Positions 1 to 9,526 are shown, numbered from the stretch's first letter. The stretch is 64,000 bases of DNA from Streptomyces scabiei 87.22 (GCF_000091305.1 NC_013929.1:3720001-3784000); one strand, 5' to 3'. The notes: a model not told the origin generated them from the sequence alone. Program-made: numbers and translations.

Positions 1-1192
1 CGTCTTGGTCGCTCGTCCAAGGCACGTTCGGACGGAACGACTCCGGAGTGAGCACAACTACGGCGTCCTCGCCATGGGTGCTCCAGGTCACGGGATAGCC
101 CCGAGGGAGGGGTCGGATAGCCGAGTGGTCGAAGCTCGGCAGGAACGGCTCGTGCGGCCCCAGCACTGGTTCGACGGCTTTCTCAAAGTCGGCGTCGTCC
201 GGGTCTAGGTAATCCAGCACCTCGCAGTTATGGAACGTCAGAATCAGTCGCGGCTTGGCCACGAAACGATCGCGACTGACCACCTGGACACCGGCACCCG
301 GCATCCCGACGCCTAGGAGGTGCTCCCGACCCTTGGCGATGTGCTCGGCCTTCTTGCACTGCCATGCGGCGAGCGCCTGTTCCCGGTCCTCCGTCGACAG
401 CGGCTTCGGGCTGCCGAAGACGCTCGACGGCAATATGAACGGCGTCGAGGCGATAATGTCTTCAGCCGGTGTCAGCTGCTTGGTGAACTGCTCTTCTTCG
501 TAGCGGCGCAGGCTCTCCAGGATCTCGTCCACGCGGTCGACCCTGCAGATGGGGCCGAGCAGTTGCACCTCGAGGTCAATCGGTGGCTTCCCGCCCCGGC
601 GGACGCGCTCGACGAGGGCGAGGACCTCTCCGGAGCGTGCGGGCCGCGTGTTGCTGGCGCCTCGCACGTAGATCGCGCCGTCCTCGATGTTGTCGCGGCG
701 GTCCTCACCCTGATAGCTCTTGTGACACGGGAAGATCGTCTGGCCATCCTCCGGCGGCTGGGCGATGACGAACAGGACCTCGTGGTCGGAGTCGATGCCA
801 ATCCGACCGAACTCGAACGCCGGGAACAGGGGCCCGAGGTAGGGGCGGAGCCGGTCCTCGAGCTCGTGGGCCTCGGTTCCGCGCGGTACTCCGGGAGCGC
901 TGTTCTTCTGTACGCCGATGACCAGGACCGCGTAGCCGTGGAAGTGTCGGGCCGCCTCCCCCGGACGCCGGTTCGCTGCGCCCAGGAGGAACTTTGCGAT
1001 CTTGGCCGCGGTCGCCTTGCTGTTCATGTCGAGTGAGCTCTTGACCTCGAGGTAGGTCGCCTCGGCCTCGTCGCCGACAGCGACTACGTGCTCAAGAACG
1101 CCCCGTAGGGCGCGCTCACCGAGCGGGATGACGCTGGTGTCGAGAGCGGAGGTCCCGGCGTCCGAGTCGTCTGAAGGCAAGAGATCCGGCAT
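1..1192 (-). CDS. AlbA_2 (Schlafen-type) domain protein, 3' part outside window
   Basis: The reverse strand is open from an ATG at 1192 to the left edge, about 397 codons, with no stop, so the C-terminus is missing. Near residues 41-75 the pattern YLEVKSS followed by a lysine-rich helix and FLLGAANR fits the AlbA_2/Schlafen AlbA domain, a proposed nucleic-acid-binding or nuclease-like module found in regulators and phage-defence proteins. Later stretches (HEVLFVIAQPP, GAIYVRGASNTRPA) also fit this family. It is the only leftward gene in the first 23 kb, and a stem-loop of the dispersed family lies just upstream, so it may be cargo. A role in DNA binding or defence is inferred from the domain only. 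Confidence 0.72.
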   Translation of the reverse strand, partial: MPDLLPSDDSDAGTSALDTSVIPLGERALRGVLEHVVAVGDEAEATYLEVKSSLDMNSKATAAKIAKFLLGAANRRPGEAARHFHGYAVLVIGVQKNSAPGVPRGTEAHELEDRLRPYLGPLFPAFEFGRIGIDSDHEVLFVIAQPPEDGQTIFPCHKSYQGEDRRDNIEDGAIYVRGASNTRPARSGEVLALVERVRRGGKPPIDLEVQLLGPICRVDRVDEILESLRRYEEEQFTKQLTPAEDIIASTPFILPSSVFGSPKPLSTEDREQALAAWQCKKAEHIAKGREHLLGVGMPGAGVQVVSRDRFVAKPRLILTFHNCEVLDYLDPDDADFEKAVEPVLGPHEPFLPSFDHSAIRPLPRGYPVTWSTHGEDAVVVLTPESFRPNVPWTSDQD

Positions 1193-1271
1193 GGAACGAT
1201 TCTCCCATTCATGACCGCCAGGCGGGATTGAACCATCCGCCTACGAGAAGCCTGGGCCTCGATCACGGCGC

Positions 1272-1313
1272 AACATAGCCGACGATCGCCGGTTACCCCA
1301 ACCGGCGATCGTC
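1272..1313 (+). repeat. Dispersed stem-loop family, copy 1
   Basis: AACATAG (1272-1278) is followed by a perfect 14-bp inverted repeat, arms 1281-1294 and 1300-1313, loop ACCCC. The inner arm CGCCGGTT/AACCGGCG is shared with copies near 8161, 32172 and 53315, while the outer arm differs and pairs by compensation. It sits between the divergently read AlbA_2 gene and the first backbone gene. The rest of the 1193-1621 gap shows nothing I recognise. Confidence 0.75.
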
Positions 1314-1621
1314 ACGACACTTGAAGCTCCCCTCCAGCCGCAAGTCTCAGCGGCCCCAGCACGCGCACGGCCAGCGAAGCCGACCCTCGAAGGAGCAGCC
1401 CAATCCCTCCCCACCCACGGCCACGAGCCTGCCCGCAAAGGGCAATGCCCGTTATCCACCGCCGCCACCCAAGCATCGATCGCAGAGGCGAGTGCTCATG
1501 ATCGGGCGACCAGCCCCACGGCCAAGAATGCTCACCACAGTCAACGCCCCAGGTGGCTGGACGGCGGATGCTCACGGAAAAGCGGAACCTACAAGACGAG
1601 CGCTGCGGCCGGGGTGATCTG

Positions 1622-2125
1622 ATGTCTTCCTCCGTCACTCCGGCCACATTCGACCATCTAGCCAGGCGCCTGGAGGAACTGGCCGCCTCATTCCCCACCA
1701 GCCCCGACGCCGTCGACCTGGTCACGCTCACCGACGACATCGGCGTGCTGGCCCACCATCTGCAGCACACCATCGAACACGCGCAGGAACGGTTCACCAC
1801 ACCGCAGACGGTCTACCCGCCCGAACGCGTCACCCTGGTCCAGCTCGCCCGGGCCGTCGCCGGAGCCCTGACCTACGCCACGACCGGCTTCCAGCGCGAG
1901 GCCGTGGAGGATCTCACCCACTCGCCTCTGCGCAACGACCCCGACGTCCTGCGGATCATGACGGCCGAGAAGTACGTCGCGGCCCGCGCACGCCTGCACC
2001 ACACCGCCGCTGCCCTGCGCCCGACCTCCACCCCGGCACCGCCTGGGCCGTCCACACCGCGCACGACCAGCCCACGGACCCAGCCAGCTCCCGCCGCCCA
2101 GTCACGGCAGCCGAACCGCCGCTGA
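1622..2125 (+). CDS. Hypothetical ICE protein (167 aa)
   Basis: The ATG at 1622, shortly after a GGGG-containing stretch, is preferred over upstream starts at 1553 because the upstream residues look non-coding. The protein is mostly helical (about residues 5-130) with a Pro/Thr-rich tail ending in RR, like the tails of several proteins in this element. It opens the rightward gene series. No domain was recognised and no function is proposed. Confidence 0.6.
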   Translation: MSSSVTPATFDHLARRLEELAASFPTSPDAVDLVTLTDDIGVLAHHLQHTIEHAQERFTTPQTVYPPERVTLVQLARAVAGALTYATTGFQREAVEDLTHSPLRNDPDVLRIMTAEKYVAARARLHHTAAALRPTSTPAPPGPSTPRTTSPRTQPAPAAQSRQPNRR

Positions 2126-2255
2126 ACGACACCCGCAGACCACGGGACGCTGCCGAACCCTCTTGCCGAGATCCAGCTCGCCTACAGCCGCGCCGCCGCC
2201 CTGGCCGCCATCGCCCACGGCGAGCAGCACCAGTGGGCCAACACCGCCTTGGACT
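2126..2255 (+). pseudogene. Possible small ORF or remnant without a start codon
   Basis: Directly after the TGA of the preceding gene, in the same frame, an open stretch of 42 codons ends in a protein-like Ala-rich helix (LAYSRAAALAAIAHGEQHQW). It has no ATG, GTG or TTG. It may be a small gene with a lost or unusual start, or a tail cut off from the upstream gene by a stop. The bases from 2256 to 2417 hold no ORF I can support. Confidence 0.25.
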
Positions 2256-2417
2256 AGGCCGGCCTTCACCAAACGGGACGACGGAAGCGACAGCATGCCC
2301 AGCCCCGACGTTCGCCCAGCCCTCCCCCGGCGGACCGCCCCCTTGAGACCAGCCCGGCGTACCACGACCCGTCCGCCGTCCCCTCGCCGCTGACCAGCAG
2401 AAAGAAGGAATCCTTCT

Positions 2418-2870
2418 CTGTCCGACCACTTCCGCTTCCGTGCCCATCCCGAACACGGTTTCGTCGCCACCGCCGCACCGAGCTTCACCCCTCACCTGGC
2501 CGAGTGGTTCCTCGTCCGCGAGCAGTTCGAGCCCGTCCCCTTTTCGCCGGGCCTGTACCGGCTCACCGAGCCGGAACGCGATGGGCTGCGCCGTACCCGC
2601 CAAGCCGTCCACGACCTGCGCAGCCTCGGCTACAGCGTGCAGGCCGACATTCACCCCGACCCGTCCCTCTCCGCCGACCCACCACGCCCGGACCGGCCGA
2701 ACGGGCTCCAGGAGCGCCGCAGCCGTCTCGCCCAAGCAGCAGCCAGCCGAACGACGCAGCGCGCCACACCGCCCACCACTTCCCCGCCCTCGGCCCGACC
2801 GATCCCACCGAAGCCCACCTACGCACCGACCGTCCACCTGACGGCCTCGGGCAGCGGACGGTCCCGATGA
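2418..2870 (+). CDS. Hypothetical ICE protein, probable CTG start (150 aa)
   Basis: This frame is closed upstream by a TGA at 2391 and has no ATG, GTG or TTG until residue 74. A purine-rich ribosome site (AAGAAGGA, 2402-2409) sits about 8 nt before CTG at 2418, so CTG is the most likely start. The N-terminal half looks globular (FRFRAHPEHGFVATAAP, AEWFLVREQFEPV), and the C-terminal half is Pro/Arg-rich. The stop TGA overlaps the ATG of the next gene, which supports this frame as real. Function unknown. Confidence 0.55.
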   Translation: MSDHFRFRAHPEHGFVATAAPSFTPHLAEWFLVREQFEPVPFSPGLYRLTEPERDGLRRTRQAVHDLRSLGYSVQADIHPDPSLSADPPRPDRPNGLQERRSRLAQAAASRTTQRATPPTTSPPSARPIPPKPTYAPTVHLTASGSGRSR

Positions 2871-4066
2871 CGCCCGCGAGCAATCCGACCCCAGAGGGCT
2901 CCGTCCCGGTGACACCGGAACTCACGGACAGTGCACGCAACTTCCGGCTGCGGATGGCGGTCATCGACCGCGAAAGCGAGGCCGCGCTCGACATGACATG
3001 CGACCGCTACGGTCGCACCGTCCACGCAGACGCTGCGGCAGCCGCGCGAGTCCGACGCAACAGGGCTGCGGTGGAGGCGTACACCACCCAACTCGCCCCG
3101 CACGCCGATGCTCTGCTCGATGCCGCCCGGCGTGCGCTCGACGAACTGCCACCGGCCCGGCACCTGGCCGGGTGGCGGGCCGTGCTGGACGCCCTGGCCG
3201 CCTCCGCCGCCGAGATCCGCCGGGCCCTCGACCAGCCGGATATCCCCGGCTCCCCGGCCGAACTCGCGCGGCATTCGGCCCTGTGGCCACACCTCACCGC
3301 CTGGGCCGAACACAGCTCCATCGCCAGCAACCTTGCCGACCAGCACAAGCACCACCGCCACAAGGCCCCGCTGACCGACGAGGAACAGCAGATGTGGACG
3401 GAGATGGCCCAGGCCGCTCAGCAGCGAGGCGAGCTAGAGCGGACCGAGTCGTGGTACGCCGCCGACGGGCAGCCGATCCCCCTCGCCCACCTCGTCGAGA
3501 ACGACGACTCGACGCTGGTCGCGCTACGAGGTGACCCGGACGCACCGGGCTGGCAGGTGATCGGGCACTACGCCCACGAATGCGAGGCAGGGAAAGCACT
3601 GCCTGCCCCGGTCCCGCCCGGTGTGCTGCGCGCGGACGTCTCCCGGTTCAACCGCCCGGCGCCCGCCCCGGAGGTGTCGCTGCAGGAACTCATCCGCGAC
3701 GTGGTCGAAGGCCAGGCCGCGGGGGACGCCTCCGAAGCTCTCCTCGGCGCCGTCCAGCGCGGCTACATCTCGGGGCCGATGGTCCGTCTCCGGGAACTCC
3801 TCGAAACGAGTGGCCAGTTCGCCGGCGCGCTGGAGAGCGTGCAAGGCCGCCAGATCGCCGCCCGCCTTGCGGCGCTGGGCCGGCAGATCGAGTTCCTCAC
3901 CCGCGAAGTCGAAGAGGCTGCCGAGGACCTCGGCGCGACCGTCGCCGTCCTGCCTCCGCACCGCACCCCCGTGCTGCGCATCCGCCCGCGCCCCGCCGTG
4001 GACACCACACCCCCCCACTCCGCCGCCCCGCACCAGCACGCCAGCCCGCCAGCCCGCCACCGATAG
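2867..4066 (+). CDS. Hypothetical helical ICE protein (399 aa)
   Basis: The ATG at 2867 overlaps the previous stop (ATGA), indicating coupled translation. The protein is largely alpha-helical and hydrophilic, with Ala/Arg-rich helices at about residues 45-110, a middle segment (WQVIGHYAHECEAG) with a His/Cys pair, and a long helix near 300-365 that could form a coiled coil. The last 30 residues are Pro/His-rich. No catalytic motif or known domain was recognised. It belongs to the backbone operon leading to the MoxR/VWA pair. Confidence 0.65.
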   Translation: MTPASNPTPEGSVPVTPELTDSARNFRLRMAVIDRESEAALDMTCDRYGRTVHADAAAAARVRRNRAAVEAYTTQLAPHADALLDAARRALDELPPARHLAGWRAVLDALAASAAEIRRALDQPDIPGSPAELARHSALWPHLTAWAEHSSIASNLADQHKHHRHKAPLTDEEQQMWTEMAQAAQQRGELERTESWYAADGQPIPLAHLVENDDSTLVALRGDPDAPGWQVIGHYAHECEAGKALPAPVPPGVLRADVSRFNRPAPAPEVSLQELIRDVVEGQAAGDASEALLGAVQRGYISGPMVRLRELLETSGQFAGALESVQGRQIAARLAALGRQIEFLTREVEEAAEDLGATVAVLPPHRTPVLRIRPRPAVDTTPPHSAAPHQHASPPARHR

Positions 4067-4076
4067 GAGATCCGCC

Positions 4077-4462
4077 TTGCCCGAAGCACCAGCAGAGCCG
4101 TTCACGCCGATCCGGCACACCATCACCGGCGAGATCACCACCACCGGCTACAACGCCGCCGCCCGGCGGATCCTGCTCCAGGACGGCTTCGAAGAGACGC
4201 CAGGCTGCGCCTGCCGAGCGACGGAACCCGGTACGGAGCGGACGCACGGGCCTGCTCGGCAGCCGGCGAGCTGCTCGTCGCCAGCCATCTCCTGCACCTG
4301 GACCGAGCCCTCGGTCGGCCGGTGAGCGCCGACGCTACGCCCCCGGTCGGCCCGGTCGCCGATGTCAGCACAGTCCGTGATCCGCTCCGAGAACGGCCGG
4401 CCTCTCCAGCGCATCGCCAACCCCGCCCGCACCCGCACCTGTTGAAGGGGCCTCATTTTTGA
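4077..4462 (+). pseudogene. Paralogue-family hypothetical gene, apparently frameshifted
   Basis: Translation from TTG 4077 (site AGGAGA at 4065-4070) gives a plausible start (RHTITGEITTTGYNAAARRI). After GFEETPG, at about 4204, the sensible reading moves one frame over (LRLPSDGTRYGADARACSA) and runs to a TGA at 4460-4462. That stop overlaps the TTG start of the ATPase gene (TTGA), the coupling seen elsewhere here. The pattern 'ARxIL-xx-GF ... LP ... A-xx-LL' resembles the genes at 9527, 11006, 11670 and 18160. A one-base change or sequencing error near 4204 is the simplest explanation. Read uncorrected, the first frame stops at 4325. Confidence 0.5.
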
Positions 4463-5664
4463 CCACACCCGGAACGCCTACCAGTCCAGCGCGCACCAAG
4501 GGTGGCGAACTGCGGGCCAAGGTGGCCCGGCTGCTGGCCGACCGTCCGGCGGACGCACTCACCATCGGGGACATGGCCAGGCAGCTGGGCCATTCCCACG
4601 GCGCCGTCCGCAACGCCGCCCTCACTCTGGTGCGACGCGGCGAGGCCGACCAAGGCGGAACCGGACAACCGGAGTTCCGCGCGAACGCGAAGACCGCCGC
4701 AGCCGCGCAGACCGCTGTGATCAGCCCACCGGGCACCCACGCTCCCCGCACCCAGACGACCACCGCCCGCACGACCATTACCGCAGCAGCCGCTCCGAAG
4801 CAGACCGGCCCGATCCGCCGCGCGGGGGGTCAGCTCTACCACCCCCGTGAGCTGGCCGATCTGCCCGACGTCGAGGCGTTGAATCGCTTGCGCGACGCCG
4901 ACGTGCCGGTGCTGCTCTACGGCCCTCCGGGCACCGGCAAGACATCGCTGGTGGAGGCGGCGTTCCCGGACCTGCTCACCGTCGCCGGCGACGGCGACAC
5001 CACGGTCGGCGACTTGATCGGCGAGTACACGCAGGCCGACGGCGGGGGTTACGTTTTCCAGTACGGTCCGCTGGTCACCGCGATGACCGAGGGCCGTGCC
5101 CTGCTGATCGACGATGCCACCCTGATCTCGCCGAAAGTCCTGGCGGCGCTGTATCCCGCGATGGACGGGCGCAGGCAGATCCAGGTCAAGGCCCACAAGG
5201 GCGAGACCATCAAGGCCGAGCCGGGCTTCTACGTGGTGGCGGGCCACAATCCGGGCGTACACGGCGCGGTGCTGACGGAGGCGCTCGCGTCCCGGTTCAG
5301 CGTGCAGATCCAGATCGGCACGGACTATGACCTCGCCCTGGCCTTGAGGATCGATGCCCGGGTGGTCCGGGTCGCCCGGAACCTCGCCCGTCAGGTCGAA
5401 CTCGGCGAGCTGGGCTGGGCCCCGCAACTGCGGGAACTGCTCAGCTACCAGAAGACCGAGGCCGTCCTCGGCACCAAGGCCGCGCTCGCGAACCTGGTCG
5501 GCATCGCTCCTGTGGAGGATCGCGACGCCGTCGCCGACGCCGTCATGAAGGCTGTCGGCGTCAAGAAGATCGCGCCCCTCACCCTCGGCAAGCAGCTCCC
5601 CGCCTCGGCCGCCCGGCAGCCCCCGGTCAGCACCGGCTCCGCACACCGGGGCCGCTCGCGATGA
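4459..5664 (+). CDS. MoxR-like AAA+ ATPase with N-terminal HTH (401 aa)
   Basis: Starts at TTG 4459 behind GAAGGGG. Residues 20-65 look like a winged helix (LTIGDMARQLGHSHGAVRNA), followed by a Thr/Pro linker. The AAA+ core has Walker A GPPGTGKT at 155-162 and Walker B ALLIDD at 214-219, then a stretch (YVVAGHNPG) typical of MoxR/CbbQ-type ATPases. These proteins remodel partners, often together with a VWA protein, which is the next gene here (ATGA overlap). The substrate is unknown. The DNA-binding N-terminus is unusual for MoxR proteins and suggests action at DNA. Confidence 0.85.
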   Translation: MTTPGTPTSPARTKGGELRAKVARLLADRPADALTIGDMARQLGHSHGAVRNAALTLVRRGEADQGGTGQPEFRANAKTAAAAQTAVISPPGTHAPRTQTTTARTTITAAAAPKQTGPIRRAGGQLYHPRELADLPDVEALNRLRDADVPVLLYGPPGTGKTSLVEAAFPDLLTVAGDGDTTVGDLIGEYTQADGGGYVFQYGPLVTAMTEGRALLIDDATLISPKVLAALYPAMDGRRQIQVKAHKGETIKAEPGFYVVAGHNPGVHGAVLTEALASRFSVQIQIGTDYDLALALRIDARVVRVARNLARQVELGELGWAPQLRELLSYQKTEAVLGTKAALANLVGIAPVEDRDAVADAVMKAVGVKKIAPLTLGKQLPASAARQPPVSTGSAHRGRSR

Positions 5665-7460
5665 GCGCCCACCACCACGTCCAGTCCCCCGCCACCACCC
5701 GGGACGACGACGCCGCCCTCGCGCGCTGGGACGACGACGGCGCCCCGCCCGCAAAGCCCCGTTCCTCCCCGGCCGCGTGGCTGCGGGTGGGAGCCGAACT
5801 CGGCGACCGGCTGGTCGACCTCTCCGGCCGCCAGGACCTCCTCGTCACCTGCCGCCCCGGCACGCGCAGCGGCGCACCGGCCGCGTTCTTCCCCACTCTG
5901 GGCGAGGTCGAGTTCGACGCCGGCCTGTTCGCCCCGCTCAAGCCCCACGAGATCCATCCGCGGATCGTGGGCGACGAGGAGCGGTATCCCGCCGCCTGGG
6001 GAGTGTTCGTCCACGAGGCCGCGCACGCGGCCCACTCCGTCTGGACGGCGCCTGCCGGAGCGAGCCCCCGTGTCGTCGAGGCCGCGCTCCTGCTGGAGGA
6101 GAGCCGCGTCGAAGGCGCACACCTGATCACGCGGCCCACGGACCGCACGTACCTGCGCACCAGTGCCCGAACCCTGGTCATGCCCGACATCGCCCACCCC
6201 ACCCTCCAGGGCATCGAGCACGCCGCCGGTGTGGCGGCCCTGGTCCTGGGCCGCCGTGACGTCGGCATCCTGGACGCCGGCGAGACCCGGGCCGTCGCCG
6301 ATCTGTGCGAAAAGGTGCTGGGCGCAAATCTTCTGGCCACCCTCACCCGCATCTGGACCGCAGCCCACCGGTGCGCCGACCACGACGCCACGACCATGCT
6401 CGCGCACGGTCAAGAATGGTGCGACGCTCTGGACACCGCGGCCCCCGCGCTGCCCGTGCCGGAGAACCTCACCGATCTGCTGTCCGGCGCCGTGGGGGTC
6501 GTCATGGACCACGCGGCAGCCACCGACGCCGCCGACCTCGCGGCACAGGCCGCAGCGGCCAACGCCATGGCCGCGCAGTCCAAGGCGCAGGCTCAGGACC
6601 GCGCCCAGCGGGCCGGCCGGCGACGCAAAGCCGCCGCCACCGCCAAGTCGGTCTTCAACGCCCGTGGCACCACCGTCACCCCCGACGGCACACCGGCGCC
6701 CTCCGGCAACCCGGTCACCGGCACCCGCAGGCCCAGCGCCGCCGAGCAGCGTGCCGCCGCGCGCCTGAGCCGCGCCCTGCGTGCCGCCGCCTACCGCGAG
6801 CGGACCGAGGAACAGGCCACCAGCCCCACCCCGCCCGGCCGCCTCAACATGCGCGCGGCCCTCGCCCGCGACGCTCAGCGCGCGGCCGGGTCGGTCCCCA
6901 CCGCACAACCGTTCACCCACACCCGCCGCCGGAACACCCCCACCCCACCGCTGCGTGTGGGTATCGCCGTCGACGTCTCCGGCTCCATGCGTGCCGCCTG
7001 CGCGCCCGTCGCGTCCGCTGCCTGGATCGTGGCACGCGCAGCAGCCCTGACCGACCCCGACTCCCTCACCGCCACCATCGCCTACGACAGGCACCTGACC
7101 GCACTGATCCGGCCCACCCACCGAGCACCAGAGCGCGTGACGACGTTCGACGCCACCGGCGGCCACCACAACCTCGGCGACGCCATCGACGCACTCGACC
7201 ACGGCCTCGAACTCAGCCGCCCCGGCGCCGGCCGCCTCCTCGTGATCGTCACCGACGCCCGCTACCGCAGCGACGAAACCGCTTCTGCCGTCACCCGCGT
7301 CAAGCAGCTCACGACCGCCGGCTGCGCCGTACTCCAGCTCACCCTCACCGCGAAGTCCCACCACTTGCCGGGGACCACCTTGCTGCACCTGCCACAGCCC
7401 TCCAGCGCTCCCGCCGCCATCGCCACAGCGGCCACAGACGCCATCCGCAGGACACGCTGA
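5661..7460 (+). CDS. VWA-domain protein with metallopeptidase-like N-terminus (599 aa)
   Basis: The ATG overlaps the ATPase stop. The N-terminal third carries HEAAH at 118-122, a HExxH zinc-peptidase signature, followed by an acidic helix (LLEESRVEGAH) that could supply the third ligand. The C-terminal part has a MIDAS motif DVSGSM at 438-443 and later TFDATGG and IVTDARY strands, as in VWA folds. This layout fits DUF2201-type 'metallopeptidase plus VWA-like' proteins that work with MoxR ATPases. The middle, about 300-400, is low-complexity Ala/Arg/Pro. The biological role in the ICE is not known. Confidence 0.8.
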   Translation: MSAHHHVQSPATTRDDDAALARWDDDGAPPAKPRSSPAAWLRVGAELGDRLVDLSGRQDLLVTCRPGTRSGAPAAFFPTLGEVEFDAGLFAPLKPHEIHPRIVGDEERYPAAWGVFVHEAAHAAHSVWTAPAGASPRVVEAALLLEESRVEGAHLITRPTDRTYLRTSARTLVMPDIAHPTLQGIEHAAGVAALVLGRRDVGILDAGETRAVADLCEKVLGANLLATLTRIWTAAHRCADHDATTMLAHGQEWCDALDTAAPALPVPENLTDLLSGAVGVVMDHAAATDAADLAAQAAAANAMAAQSKAQAQDRAQRAGRRRKAAATAKSVFNARGTTVTPDGTPAPSGNPVTGTRRPSAAEQRAAARLSRALRAAAYRERTEEQATSPTPPGRLNMRAALARDAQRAAGSVPTAQPFTHTRRRNTPTPPLRVGIAVDVSGSMRAACAPVASAAWIVARAAALTDPDSLTATIAYDRHLTALIRPTHRAPERVTTFDATGGHHNLGDAIDALDHGLELSRPGAGRLLVIVTDARYRSDETASAVTRVKQLTTAGCAVLQLTLTAKSHHLPGTTLLHLPQPSSAPAAIATAATDAIRRTR

Positions 7461-7653
7461 GACGACGCAGAAGGCGGAAGCGTCCCCGAGACCACCGCCA
7501 AGCACTCCAGACCACCTCCGTCCGCCGCATGAACCGTGCATCTGATGCACGACCCTCCGCGACGACGCAGGCCACCACCATCTGTCTGCTCGACCGCACA
7601 GACCCGCCCTTAGCCCCTGAACTGCCCGCCACCGCAAGGAGATCACCCCGAAT

Positions 7654-8151
7654 ATGGCTGTCCGCACGACCTGGAAAATTGTCCACAGCTGTGGACACGA
7701 AGTGGCACACAACCTGTCCGACCGACCTGCCGACCGGCGCGCCGGATTCGCCCGCTGGCTCGCCGAGCGTGACTGCACCGACTGCTGGAAGGCCGCCCGC
7801 GACGCCGACACCGAATCCAAGGAAGAGTGGCTCGCGGCCAAGCGCGCCGCCGAGCAGGAGGCTGCCGTCGCGTGGGCGAAGCAGTTCGACATGCCGCCGC
7901 TGGAAGGCTGGGCCAAGGCCCTGGAGTGGGGCGAGCGCTCCCGCCACCAGCTGATGACGGCCGCACACACCGAGCTGGTCGTGGAAGGGACCTGGGACGA
8001 GGCGGACTGGGCGGAGTTGGAGGAGAAGGCACGCTCCATCACCGCCGCCGGATGGTGGATCGACCAGCGCGACGCCGAAGGCACTGACCTGCTCGAACTC
8101 CTCAACGCTGCAAGCGAGAACGACCGCGGTACGGAGAACCCGTTCCGCTGA
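7654..8151 (+). CDS. Hypothetical protein with CGH...CxxC motif (165 aa)
   Basis: ATG 7654 follows AAGGAGA. The N-terminus has a possible metal-binding set (HSCGHEV and, 24 residues on, RDCTDCW). The rest is charged, Trp-rich and helical (EEWLAAKRAAEQEA, TWDEADWAELEEKAR). No known domain was recognised. It is separated from the VWA gene by about 190 bases without a gene and is followed by the second stem-loop copy. Confidence 0.7.
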   Translation: MAVRTTWKIVHSCGHEVAHNLSDRPADRRAGFARWLAERDCTDCWKAARDADTESKEEWLAAKRAAEQEAAVAWAKQFDMPPLEGWAKALEWGERSRHQLMTAAHTELVVEGTWDEADWAELEEKARSITAAGWWIDQRDAEGTDLLELLNAASENDRGTENPFR

Positions 8152-8160
8152 CGGCAGGGG

Positions 8161-8200
8161 AACATAGCCGGGAAACGCCGGTTAGCCAAACCGGCGTTCC
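8161..8200 (+). repeat. Dispersed stem-loop family, copy 2
   Basis: AACATAG at 8161-8167, then arms 8171-8183 and 8189-8200 (GGAAACGCCGGTT / AACCGGCGTTCC, one bulged A) with loop AGCCA. It has the same inner arm and the same orientation as the other three copies. It lies between the stop at 8151 and the start at 8252, so it could also act as a transcription terminator. Confidence 0.7.
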
Positions 8201-8251
8201 TCCGGACCATTGTTCCTCCCACCGCCGCCACCGATTGCGTGGAAGGAACTC

Positions 8252-8677
8252 ATGTCCCAGCCCCCGCCCACTTCGGCGTTCGCGCCGACGCCCGACCCGC
8301 TCACCCCCGCCCGGGACATCACGCACCAGCACTTCCAAGCTGGCGACACCGTCGTCGTCCTGAAAGGGGTGGCCAGCGGGGAACTGTGGGGCGACGCGAT
8401 GCGCGTCGTCGCCCCGTCCTGGCACACCCCGACCGACGAGGACGGCTGGCGGCTGCGTGATGCGACCGGCGGAGCCCAGACCTACGTCACCGGCCACCCC
8501 CGCTACCTCGTGCACCTCTCGCGCCGCTGCCCGGACTGCCTGATCTACCTGCGGGCCATGGAAGACGCGCTCCTGCCGCGGTGTGCGGGCCGTGACGAGC
8601 TGATCGACTGCGGCTGGTACACCACCACCGCCCTCAACCAACTCGTGCACATCGCCGACATCCGGAGCGGCCGATGA
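8252..8677 (+). CDS. Hypothetical ICE protein (141 aa)
   Basis: ATG 8252 with GGAAGGA upstream is preferred over 8210, which lies in a proline-rich stretch. The middle looks like a small beta-barrel (FQAGDTVVVLKG, DGWRLRDATGG). A Cys pair follows (RRCPDCLIYL), then another Cys pair near the end (PRCAGR, IDCGWY), so metal binding is possible. It overlaps the next gene by ATGA. No function assigned. Confidence 0.65.
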   Translation: MSQPPPTSAFAPTPDPLTPARDITHQHFQAGDTVVVLKGVASGELWGDAMRVVAPSWHTPTDEDGWRLRDATGGAQTYVTGHPRYLVHLSRRCPDCLIYLRAMEDALLPRCAGRDELIDCGWYTTTALNQLVHIADIRSGR

Positions 8678-9519
8678 TCCCCCACCTCAACGAGCGCACC
8701 CACACGCCGCACGACCCGCTCGCCGAGGCGCTGGGGCGGCCCATCTCGCCGAATGAGGGCCTGCCGGAGTACACGGTCGTCGCTCACTGGCCGGGACTGG
8801 ATTACTTCGCCCCGGACGACGAGCAGAGGACCTGGACTTCCGTCCAGTGGGCCGAGCACCTCGAAGATCCGTACCTGGAGCATCCGTTCGCGGTCAGCCC
8901 GGACGACGACCGAAGGCCGATCCTCCGCATCGACGTCCGGCTTCATTCGGACGACCGGGAGCTGACCGGACCCGAGTGGGCTGAAATCGCCCACCGGCTC
9001 GCCCGCGTTGCCGGCATCGAGATTCCCGGCAAGGAGGACGGCTGCCGGTGGATTGCCGTTCAGGCCCGGTCCGGACGCATCGATGTGATCGCCAACCTGA
9101 TCCACCTCGACGGGGCATGGCACGCTCCGCCCGCCGACATCCTGCGGCGCCTTGCGGACGAGGCACGCCGCATCGAGCAGGACTTCCACCTGATCCCCCT
9201 CCGCTCCGGCCCCACGGCGCGGCCCGCAATCCGCACGGCGCCCACAGCGTCGGCCCAGCTCGCGAGCGTCCTCACCCAGCTCGCCGACGAGCAGGTCGGT
9301 CCGCTGGCCACGGTCCGCGGACTCGTCGAGCACACCGCGCACCGGATCACCCGCCAGCCCGGCGCGGTCGGCACCGACACGGCGCACCGCCTGGAGCTGA
9401 TCGCCCGCCGCCTCCATGCCATCCAGCAGGACCTGGACAGCGCCGCCGCGCGTCTGGTCCAGCCTCGGGCCGCCGCCGTACCGCCCGCCGCCCGGCACAC
9501 CGCCCACCGATCGTCGTAG
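8674..9519 (+). CDS. Hypothetical ICE protein (281 aa)
   Basis: Coupled to the preceding gene by an ATGA overlap. An N-terminal alpha/beta region (about 20-160) contains WPGLDYFAPDDE and a segment (WAEIAHRLARVAGIE, CRWIAVQARSGRIDVI) reminiscent of mobilisation or relaxase-associated proteins of actinobacterial elements, but no relaxase histidine triad is visible. The C-terminal part (about 195-265) is a long amphipathic helix. Treated as an unknown component of the mobility module. Confidence 0.6.
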   Translation: MIPHLNERTHTPHDPLAEALGRPISPNEGLPEYTVVAHWPGLDYFAPDDEQRTWTSVQWAEHLEDPYLEHPFAVSPDDDRRPILRIDVRLHSDDRELTGPEWAEIAHRLARVAGIEIPGKEDGCRWIAVQARSGRIDVIANLIHLDGAWHAPPADILRRLADEARRIEQDFHLIPLRSGPTARPAIRTAPTASAQLASVLTQLADEQVGPLATVRGLVEHTAHRITRQPGAVGTDTAHRLELIARRLHAIQQDLDSAAARLVQPRAAAVPPAARHTAHRSS

Positions 9520-9526
9520 AAGAAAC

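Noticed and set aside
5445..8231. 928-codon minus-strand open frame opposite the MoxR and VWA genes
   Set aside because: Composition is low-complexity Gly/Arg/Val typical of antisense GC-rich DNA; the plus-strand genes have clear motifs and coupled starts.
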